Shown: in pieces, positions 53,121 through 58,909 of the stretch
Layout: the number at the start of each line of letters is the position of its first letter
Numbering within the stretch: the first letter of the stretch is position 1
NCBI GenBank assembly: GCA_003599795.1
Contig: QZJQ01000007.1
Coordinates: 1-58,909 of the forward strand
Direction: 5' to 3'
From: Nitrospiraceae bacterium
Lineage (GTDB): Bacteria > Nitrospirota > Thermodesulfovibrionia > Thermodesulfovibrionales > UBA1546
Length of the DNA: 58,909 bases
Translations under genes and position numbers: made by a program
Notes under the pieces: generated by a model
What the model was told of the DNA's origin: nothing
The model's input: the letters and a program-made list of their open reading frames with translations, nothing else
Database searches by the model: none

Positions 53121-54056
53121 ATGACTACTAAAAAAATGAATTTTAAAAAACTACTGCTAATCCTATCAGGCGGCATCATCCCGCTGGGCTTTATTTTTTA
53201 CTCATCTGTTTTTCTGGCAACGACTTCATGCGAACCTCCGGCTTATACACCGCCGCAGGTTTATTACCGCCCGATACCTCAATTCGGCGATTTATATTCA
53301 TTCCCGAAATATAACATACCTGAAGCCAGAAAACCCGGCAGTGCAAATCTGACGGTGGTAATAACAGTCCCTGAATATAAAGACACTGCCACGCAGGAAT
53401 ATGTTGGCGGGGCCAAGGTAGCTGCAGGCGGTCCCATGACGCCTGATATGCGAAAGGTCTTCAAGAGTTTTGCCGGAAGCATGGGTGAGGATATTCAATC
53501 GCAGTTAGTTGCCAAAGGCATGACAACAAAAGGCCCTTTCAGCATGGCTGAGGTTACATACCCTGACAAAAAAGGCTCTGACCTCACAATTTCAACAGGC
53601 GTTATATTTGACATTCATTACAGCGACCCTAAGTTTAAGGAACGGGCAAACTTTGAGGGAGGAATTTCGGGGAATGTTTATACCACCACAATGTCTGTTG
53701 GCATGAAAGTCTTCTTCTATATGCTTGAGCCGATGTCGGAGGAAAAGATGTGGATAAAAAAGCTGGACCTCGGGGTTCAGGATTTTCCGGCTGAGTATGC
53801 TGTGGGACAGGAGCAATATCAAACAGGAACTACTCCGCGTACATCTGATGGTTGCGGGGGTTATTACGGGGGACATCCTACCTACGGTTGGAGAGACAAA
53901 GGCACTCTCTATGATGAAAGGGCCAAGATATTCTCTGATATATTGAAAACAGCTTATCCGCAGGTAATGAAAGCTGCATGGAATTATCTGAACACAGATG
54001 AGATGCTCAACCTGAAAATGAAATCTCAGGAAATCAGGGAGAGGAAGAGATATTAA
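53121..54056 (+). CDS. Exported protein, possibly HpaA-like lipoprotein
   Basis: A 311-residue protein with an N-terminal membrane segment (ILSGGIIPLGFIFYSSVFL) then TTSCEPPAY, a poor lipobox. The body has NLTVVITVPEY, a VAKGMTTKGPFSMAEVTYPDKK stretch that resembles HpaA-type outer-membrane lipoproteins, and a late Gly/Tyr-rich loop (CGGYYGGHPTYG). HpaA similarity is from memory and weak. No operon partner is obvious. Confidence 0.55.
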   Translation: MTTKKMNFKKLLLILSGGIIPLGFIFYSSVFLATTSCEPPAYTPPQVYYRPIPQFGDLYSFPKYNIPEARKPGSANLTVVITVPEYKDTATQEYVGGAKVAAGGPMTPDMRKVFKSFAGSMGEDIQSQLVAKGMTTKGPFSMAEVTYPDKKGSDLTISTGVIFDIHYSDPKFKERANFEGGISGNVYTTTMSVGMKVFFYMLEPMSEEKMWIKKLDLGVQDFPAEYAVGQEQYQTGTTPRTSDGCGGYYGGHPTYGWRDKGTLYDERAKIFSDILKTAYPQVMKAAWNYLNTDEMLNLKMKSQEIRERKRY

Positions 54057-54066
54057 GGACTCATCT

Positions 54067-54085
54067 CCCTCGAGCCGCTCGGGGG
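54067..54085. repeat. Intergenic palindrome CCCTCGAG-CCG-CTCGGGGG
   Basis: An imperfect 8-3-8 palindrome in the gap before the Lgt-like gene. Its CTCGAG core also occurs in the ddl insert. Confidence 0.6.
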
Positions 54086-54124
54086 TTCATAACAATATCT
54101 TTTATTTAATATCTTCCATCTGAA

Positions 54125-54964
54125 ATGTTACCTTCTATTTATTTCGGCAGCCTGGAAATTTCTACCTGGCGGCTCGCCGCTCTCGGCAGTGTAGTGATAT
54201 GCTGGATTCTCTTTCTGATACGCTCAAAAAAACTGGGTTATTCATTCTATGCGATTTTCCCGTGGTTATTATTTGCCCTGCCGGTCGGCACCTTAGGGGC
54301 TCATCTTTTTAATAAGCTGATTCCTGTTCTTGCCGGGTCTACTTACAGTCCCTCTAATTCTTTTTCCGGCCTTACCGTAATCGGAAGCATTATATCCATC
54401 CTGATATACAGCCTTCTTTACATCAAGTATGTGATGAAAACTCAGCCCATGCCTCTTATGGATGCGGTTGCCTTTACATTTCCTCTCTCAGTCCTGTTAG
54501 GCCGCATAGGCTGCCTTCTGGCCGGATGCTGTTACGGAAGAACAGCTCCTGAATCAATCGGCGCTTCTTTCCTTTCAGCCTTTACGCTGCCTCTTGATTT
54601 CTATACTCCTGCTTCAGAGGCCGGGCAGGCATATCATGACATGCCCCTTAACACCCTTGTATGGAACCTGCCTTTATTGTTTATGCTTGAGGCTTTTGTT
54701 ATATTAGTGATTACTGAAGCCTTGTATCACAAGCGTGAAAAATGGAACCTGCATCCGGGGACGGTCTTTGCATCAGCAGGCGCCCTGTATTCAGGCGGAC
54801 GGTTTTTTTTAGAGTTTATGAGGAAAGATGAGATGGTCGGCAATACTATTTTTAACGCCTGGCAGCTGGCTACATTGGTTCTCTTTCTGTTTTTTACTTT
54901 CTGGCTTTGCTTCAGCCTGTACAGGAGGCGTCAAAATCTATCGCATAACAAGGGAGGCGTTTAA
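54125..54964 (+). CDS. Lgt-like integral membrane protein
   Basis: A 279-residue protein with about seven helices. The segments LLGRIGCLLAGCCYG and ALYSGGRFFLEFMRKDE match the prolipoprotein diacylglyceryl transferase superfamily. Overall it differs from housekeeping Lgt: no clear HGGLIGG motif. It ends one base before the start of a B12-radical SAM gene and is likely co-translated with it, so it may handle a lipid or glycerol-containing substrate used by those enzymes (inference). Confidence 0.75.
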   Translation: MLPSIYFGSLEISTWRLAALGSVVICWILFLIRSKKLGYSFYAIFPWLLFALPVGTLGAHLFNKLIPVLAGSTYSPSNSFSGLTVIGSIISILIYSLLYIKYVMKTQPMPLMDAVAFTFPLSVLLGRIGCLLAGCCYGRTAPESIGASFLSAFTLPLDFYTPASEAGQAYHDMPLNTLVWNLPLLFMLEAFVILVITEALYHKREKWNLHPGTVFASAGALYSGGRFFLEFMRKDEMVGNTIFNAWQLATLVLFLFFTFWLCFSLYRRRQNLSHNKGGV

Positions 54965-56494
54965 ATGAGAATAATTTTTATAAATCCAAAGCATCATCCC
55001 CATTCAATGAATTTTCACCATTGCATGGACCTTGTAGGCGTGAAATATTCTCACCTGCCGTTGTCTCTTCCTACGCTGGCAGCGCTGACCCCTGCGGACT
55101 GCAGCGTCGGGCTTATTGATGAAAATGTTGAGGCTGTAAATTTTGAAACCGATGCTGATGTTATTGCCTTGACCGGCTCGGTGCCCCAGAGAAAGAGGGT
55201 TTTTGAATTAGCGGACGAGTACAGAAAGCGCGGAAAATTTGTAGCTATCGGCGGGCCGATCTCATTTGACATGCCTGAAGAATGCAAAGCGCACGCTGAT
55301 ACGGTTTTTATCGGCGAGGCTGAATACACATGGCCTGCGTTCATAGATGATTTCAAGCAAGGGAAACAGAAGAGCCTCTACCATCAAAAAGAATTTATAA
55401 ATATTGACGATTCTCCGGTTCCTCATTTTCATCTGATGAAAACAGGCCAGTACGCAAGCGGATGCATTCAGGTAACGCGGGGATGCCCTTACCGGTGCCA
55501 CTTTTGTGATATTCCCATAAAGTACGGCGGACAGCCACGCTCTAAAAAAATAGAACAGGTTCTCAGCGAAATAAGAATTCTTTCAGAACTCGGCAATGAT
55601 TCGGTATTTATTGTGGACGACAATTTCGCAGGCAACAAACCGTATGCCAAAACCCTGTTGAAAGAGATAGCCGGCCTGCTTCCTTCTCTTCCGACCAAGA
55701 TGTACTTTTATACTCAGGCGGCCCTTGATGTGGCGAACGATGATGAACTGCTGAATTTATTCCGGGCGGCAAATTTTCTCAGGCTGTTCATAGGAATAGA
55801 GACCGGAGATAAAGGCAAACTGAGCGAACTGAACAAGAGACATCAGGTGGATATGGACATAAACCGCGCTGTTGAAAAGATCAAGTCCTACGGCATCACA
55901 GTATGGGCCGGCATCATGTTCGGGCTTGAAAGTGATGACCTGTCGTCTTTTGACAGGCAGCTTGAGTTTATCCGTGATACCAACTTTATCCCTGTACAGG
56001 TAGGACTGCTGCAGGCGCTTCCGGAAACCCCTCTTTACAGGCGCGCTCTGGAGACGAACAGGCTGCTGCAACTCCCCTCCTTACTCGGACTGACAGCGCT
56101 CAGCGAGGAAGAACTCTCCAAGGCAACGAACCTGATTCCGCAGAAGATGAGCGAGGAGGAGCTTGAGAAAAACTTTGCGCGCATCCTGAGAAAAATGTTC
56201 TCGCCGGAATCCTTCAGGCTGAAGATGATTCAGTATATCGGCTCTAACACCAGAAACCTGACATCATCAATGCCTGCCCTCAACCTAAAGACAGCAATGA
56301 TACTGGTGCGCATGCTTTCGTTTTACCTGTTCCGGGCTGACAGCAAAACGCGAAAGATGTTCTTTCATGTGCTTAAGGCTCTCGTGTCTCACAGGCTGCG
56401 GAATCTGGATGAGACTGTTTTCCATCTTCTGGCATACAAACACATGCAAACGCACTACTATAGAATAGCGGCTATCTGTGAATCCAAGAGATGA
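54965..56494 (+). CDS. B12-binding radical SAM protein, copy 1
   Basis: A 509-residue enzyme. N-terminal cobalamin-binding domain (about 1-150, VIALTGSVPQRKRV, VAIGGPISF, FIGEAEYTWPAF). Radical SAM core with CPYRCHFC (CxxxCxxC) at about 180 and the NDSVFIVDDNFAGN strand. C-terminal DUF4070-like region with GLLQALPETPLYRR and a helical tail. Related enzymes methylate hopanoids or other lipids. Overlaps the next gene by 4 bp. Confidence 0.88.
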   Translation: MRIIFINPKHHPHSMNFHHCMDLVGVKYSHLPLSLPTLAALTPADCSVGLIDENVEAVNFETDADVIALTGSVPQRKRVFELADEYRKRGKFVAIGGPISFDMPEECKAHADTVFIGEAEYTWPAFIDDFKQGKQKSLYHQKEFINIDDSPVPHFHLMKTGQYASGCIQVTRGCPYRCHFCDIPIKYGGQPRSKKIEQVLSEIRILSELGNDSVFIVDDNFAGNKPYAKTLLKEIAGLLPSLPTKMYFYTQAALDVANDDELLNLFRAANFLRLFIGIETGDKGKLSELNKRHQVDMDINRAVEKIKSYGITVWAGIMFGLESDDLSSFDRQLEFIRDTNFIPVQVGLLQALPETPLYRRALETNRLLQLPSLLGLTALSEEELSKATNLIPQKMSEEELEKNFARILRKMFSPESFRLKMIQYIGSNTRNLTSSMPALNLKTAMILVRMLSFYLFRADSKTRKMFFHVLKALVSHRLRNLDETVFHLLAYKHMQTHYYRIAAICESKR

Positions 56495-58002
56495 AAATAT
56501 GCCTTATCAACCCGCGCTTGCCGCTTTCACTGTGGGATTTTTCTTATTCCAGAGACCTTGACGGCAATGCTTTTCCCTTCCCGCCGTTATCGCTTTCTAC
56601 CTTAGCCGCTTTAACTCCGGAGAAACATGAAGTCCTCATATGCGACGAAAATGTCAAGCCTGTTGATTTTGACACAGATGTTGATATAGTCGGCATTACT
56701 GGCTACCACATCCAGAAAGAGCGGGTTTATCAACTGGCAGACTCATTCCGCAGCAAAGGAAAAACTGTGGCCCTCGGAGGGCCCTTCGTCCAAAAATCAA
56801 ATCTTGACGAGTGTGCAGAACATGCCGATGTTGTTTTTCTGGGAGAGGCTGAATATACATGGCCGTCATTCATACGCGATTTTCAATCAGGCAATACTAA
56901 ATCTTTATATGCGCAGGAAGAATTTGTGGATTTAACAGCTTCCCCTGCTCCCCGCTTTGACCTGCTTGAGCTTTCGGCATATTCAACGGCAATCATTGAA
57001 ACATCGCGCGGCTGTCCGCATTCGTGCGAGTTCTGCGAAATACCGATTCGCCTTGGCAAGCGGCCCCGGAATAAATCAGCGGAACAGGTGATGACAGAGA
57101 TTCGCAGCCTATACGCACTGGGCGCAGATTCCATTTTTATCATTGATGACAACTTCTTCGGGAATCGTAAAAGGGCCTTAGAGCTTCTTTCTGAAATCGA
57201 GCGTTTTGTCAAATCCATTGACTACCGGCTTTATTTCAGCTGCCAGTTCACAATAGATATTTCGCGTGACGAAGAGATTCTGTCTCTCATGAACAGGGCC
57301 AATTTCAGGCGCGTGTTTGTCGGCATAGAGACTCCGCGTAAACTCAGCCTGACAATGGCAGGAAAAAACCAGAACACCAATGTAGACCTGCTGGATGCTG
57401 TTCAGCGCATTCAATCAAACAACATAATCGTGTGGGGAGCTTTTATTGTAGGCTTTGACGCTGATGACACTAATATATTCAATGAGCAGCTAAGGTTTAT
57501 ACATGCAGCGTCAATCCCCGTTGCCATGGTTGGAATACTTCAGGCAATTCCCGGAACACCGCTGTACGAGCGCATCAGGCAAGAAGGCAGATTAAGGGAC
57601 AATGAAGAAGGCGGCATAAGAGGGGCTGTTAATAGCCTTATACGAACAAACATCGCACCGCTTAATATGGGCCTTGAAGAGCTTGCCAATGGATATGGAT
57701 TTCTGGTCCGGAATTTATACAGTTATGATAATTTTGCCGAAAGGCTGATAAATGCCGTTAAACTCGGTAAAAAGCATGGAGTCAAAGGCCGGGCAAAAAT
57801 CAGTAAAAAGGGGATCCTGACCTTGCTTCGTCTTTTTAAATATTACGTTTTATCAACCGACCTGCGCAGAATTTATATGTTCATGCGGATTATCGCTCAA
57901 ACGCTCCTGCACAACCCTCAGCATGTGCAAACCGTGCTCATGCACCTCGTCGTATACAAACATCTTAAGCTATTCTATGAACATGGGACATCTTCCAATT
58001 GA
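56491..58002 (+). CDS. B12-binding radical SAM protein, copy 2 (paralogue)
   Basis: A 503-residue protein clearly homologous to the preceding one along its length: VDIVGITGYHIQKERV, GEAEYTWPSF, cluster motif CPHSCEFC, ADSIFIIDDNFFGN, VGILQAIPGTPLYERI. The divergence indicates an old duplication rather than a recent copy. Both cluster cysteines are intact. Shared context with an Lgt-like gene suggests the two act in turn on one substrate (inference). Confidence 0.88.
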   Translation: MKICLINPRLPLSLWDFSYSRDLDGNAFPFPPLSLSTLAALTPEKHEVLICDENVKPVDFDTDVDIVGITGYHIQKERVYQLADSFRSKGKTVALGGPFVQKSNLDECAEHADVVFLGEAEYTWPSFIRDFQSGNTKSLYAQEEFVDLTASPAPRFDLLELSAYSTAIIETSRGCPHSCEFCEIPIRLGKRPRNKSAEQVMTEIRSLYALGADSIFIIDDNFFGNRKRALELLSEIERFVKSIDYRLYFSCQFTIDISRDEEILSLMNRANFRRVFVGIETPRKLSLTMAGKNQNTNVDLLDAVQRIQSNNIIVWGAFIVGFDADDTNIFNEQLRFIHAASIPVAMVGILQAIPGTPLYERIRQEGRLRDNEEGGIRGAVNSLIRTNIAPLNMGLEELANGYGFLVRNLYSYDNFAERLINAVKLGKKHGVKGRAKISKKGILTLLRLFKYYVLSTDLRRIYMFMRIIAQTLLHNPQHVQTVLMHLVVYKHLKLFYEHGTSSN

Positions 58003-58054
58003 TTTTGCTTCCTGCGCGCAGTATTATATTTCTAAAGGATGATAAGGAGAAACA

Positions 58055-58528
58055 ATGCTGACAGCTAAAGACATAATGACAAAGAATGTGACAACAGTTA
58101 ACGCATCAACCACAATAGAAGAACTGGCACGGATACTCATGGAACTTAAAATCAGCGGCGTGCCGGTTGTAGATGATAATGAAAACTTAATCGGCATAGT
58201 CACGGAAAACGACCTTATAAGCCGGGACAAAAGGCTTCACATTCCTACTGTGATGAGGCTTTTTGACGCATTCATTGTCCTTGAAAGCCAAAGCAAGATA
58301 GAAAAAGAGATTAAAAGGATGACAGCAATTACAGTGAATGACATCTATACAAAAGATGCCATAACTGTTGCTGAAGGCACGCCTGTTCAGGACATCGCCA
58401 CCATAATGTCTGAAAAAAAGGTTCACCTTATCCCTGTTGTTGAGGGGAAAAATGAGAAAAAAATTATCGGCATAATCGGCAAGATAGACTTAATCAAAGG
58501 GATAATTCGCCCCGGCGAATCCGCTTGA
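58055..58528 (+). CDS. CBS-domain pair protein
   Basis: A 157-residue cytoplasmic protein made of two CBS domains (about 1-60, DIMTKNVTTVNASTTIEEL, and 85-150, DIYTKDAITVAEGTPVQDI). Such modules bind adenine nucleotides and act as energy sensors. Good GGAG ribosome binding site. The last codons (RPGESA and stop) are encoded by two adjoining palindromes, the TGA lying in the loop of the second. Confidence 0.9.
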   Translation: MLTAKDIMTKNVTTVNASTTIEELARILMELKISGVPVVDDNENLIGIVTENDLISRDKRLHIPTVMRLFDAFIVLESQSKIEKEIKRMTAITVNDIYTKDAITVAEGTPVQDIATIMSEKKVHLIPVVEGKNEKKIIGIIGKIDLIKGIIRPGESA

Positions 58529-58534
58529 GGCGGA
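58505..58534. repeat. Two adjoining palindromes at the CBS gene stop
   Basis: ATTCGCC-CC-GGCGAAT (58505-58520) shares its last base with TCCGCT-TGA-GGCGGA (58520-58534, one mismatch). The TGA in the loop is the stop codon, in the same reading register that gives SASGG in uvrA and SALGG in ftsA. Confidence 0.88.
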
Positions 58535-58584
58535 CAGGCAGCGCACAATAAAAACATCTTCTGTTATAATTATTTAATAAAAAA

Positions 58585-58909
58585 ATGAGCGACCTTTATG
58601 ATGTGATAATTATAGGCGGAGGCCCAGCAGGGCTTTCAGCAGCGCAGTATGCAGCAAGGGCAAAACTAAAGACAATTGTCCTTGATAAATCCAGAACCGC
58701 AGGCGCCCTTGCGTTCGCGCACAAGATAGAAAATTACCCGGGCCTTTCAGCGCCACTGACGGGAAAAGAACTGCTTGATATATTCAGAAAGCAGGCGATT
58801 GATTTCGGAGCCGAATACGTTGAGGTTCAGGTTATAGGAGTGAATCTCAGCAGCAATGCAAAAGAAGTCTTTACGATGGATAAGAACTACAGCGGCAAGA
58901 CCGTAATCA
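58585..58909 (+). CDS. Thioredoxin-reductase-like flavoprotein (cut by window end)
   Basis: The first 108 residues of an FAD/NAD(P)-dependent oxidoreductase: DVIIIGGGPAGLSAAQYA (FAD-binding Rossmann motif), VLDKSRTAGALAF, IENYPGL and GKELLDIFRKQA. These match TrxB/AhpF-type reductases, but the CxxC active site would be beyond the window. A TATAAT box lies at 58565-58570; the leader is very short and lacks a Shine-Dalgarno sequence. Confidence 0.85.
   Translation, partial: MSDLYDVIIIGGGPAGLSAAQYAARAKLKTIVLDKSRTAGALAFAHKIENYPGLSAPLTGKELLDIFRKQAIDFGAEYVEVQVIGVNLSSNAKEVFTMDKNYSGKTVI

Noticed and set aside
54125-54964. Calling this gene the housekeeping lgt
   Set aside because: Key Lgt motif HGGLIGG is not seen and the context is with radical SAM genes; only a superfamily call is justified.
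1-58909. tRNA, rRNA or complete insertion sequence
   Set aside because: No cloverleaf with CCA end, rRNA segment or transposase reading frame was recognised by eye; a tRNAscan and ISfinder search would settle this.

Overview
The window is chromosomal DNA of a Gram-negative bacterium. It has a complete division and cell-wall cluster with a meso-diaminopimelate-type MurE, many lipoprotein or Sec signals, and an rpsO-pnp-M16 peptidase block. The gene content, including a homocitrate-synthase-like enzyme paired with an NAD-type isocitrate dehydrogenase (a Re-citrate synthase arrangement typical of anaerobes), would suit an uncultured Nitrospirota (Thermodesulfovibrionia-like) or a deltaproteobacterial lineage. 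That placement is inference only; no rRNA gene is present. No tRNA, rRNA, CRISPR array or complete insertion sequence was recognised.

Layout. At 0.1-8.5 kb an XRE regulator faces a leftward operon rpsO-pnp-M16 peptidase-CHASE2 Ser/Thr kinase-PP2C phosphatase-FHA protein. At 8.6-13 kb rightward argH, a fibronectin-type lipoprotein, panB and exported msrAB follow. At 13-20 kb leftward genes encode a CNNM/CorC-type protein, the isocitrate dehydrogenase and Re-citrate-synthase-like pair, YebC, an NtrC-type regulator and MTA phosphorylase. At 20-39.5 kb lies the leftward dcw operon mraZ-rsmH-ftsL-ftsI-murE-murF-mraY-dacA-murD-ftsW-murG-murC-murB-ddl-ftsQ-ftsA-ftsZ. It has a clear promoter and MraZ operator at one end and a hairpin terminator at the other. 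A penicillin-binding carboxypeptidase sits unusually between mraY and murD.

From 39.5 to 48.3 kb is the accessory region. It holds orphan and paired toxin-antitoxin genes, a DUF3047 protein, a DEAD-box helicase with an unlisted 59-residue basic protein in front of it, an integron-type gene-cassette cluster without an integrase (44.6-47.2 kb), and an AbiEii-like nucleotidyltransferase pair. From 48.3 to 58.9 kb are a UvrA that lacks its insertion domain, ApbE and a Gx-type transporter, membrane and lipoprotein genes, an Lgt-like membrane protein coupled to two paralogous B12-binding radical SAM enzymes, a CBS protein and a truncated thioredoxin-reductase-like gene.

The most unusual aspect is at DNA level. 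Two kinds of small element are scattered through the window, often inside conserved genes without breaking the frame. The first is short GC-rich palindromes (core TCCGCC-NNN-GGCGGA and relatives, plus a 31-bp element in rsmH), reminiscent of Rickettsia palindromic elements. The second is degenerate tandem arrays of 7-9-bp units, often turning into an inverted copy of themselves. These arrays fill dcw intergenic gaps, add four segments to MurD, and encode the signal peptides of three exported proteins.
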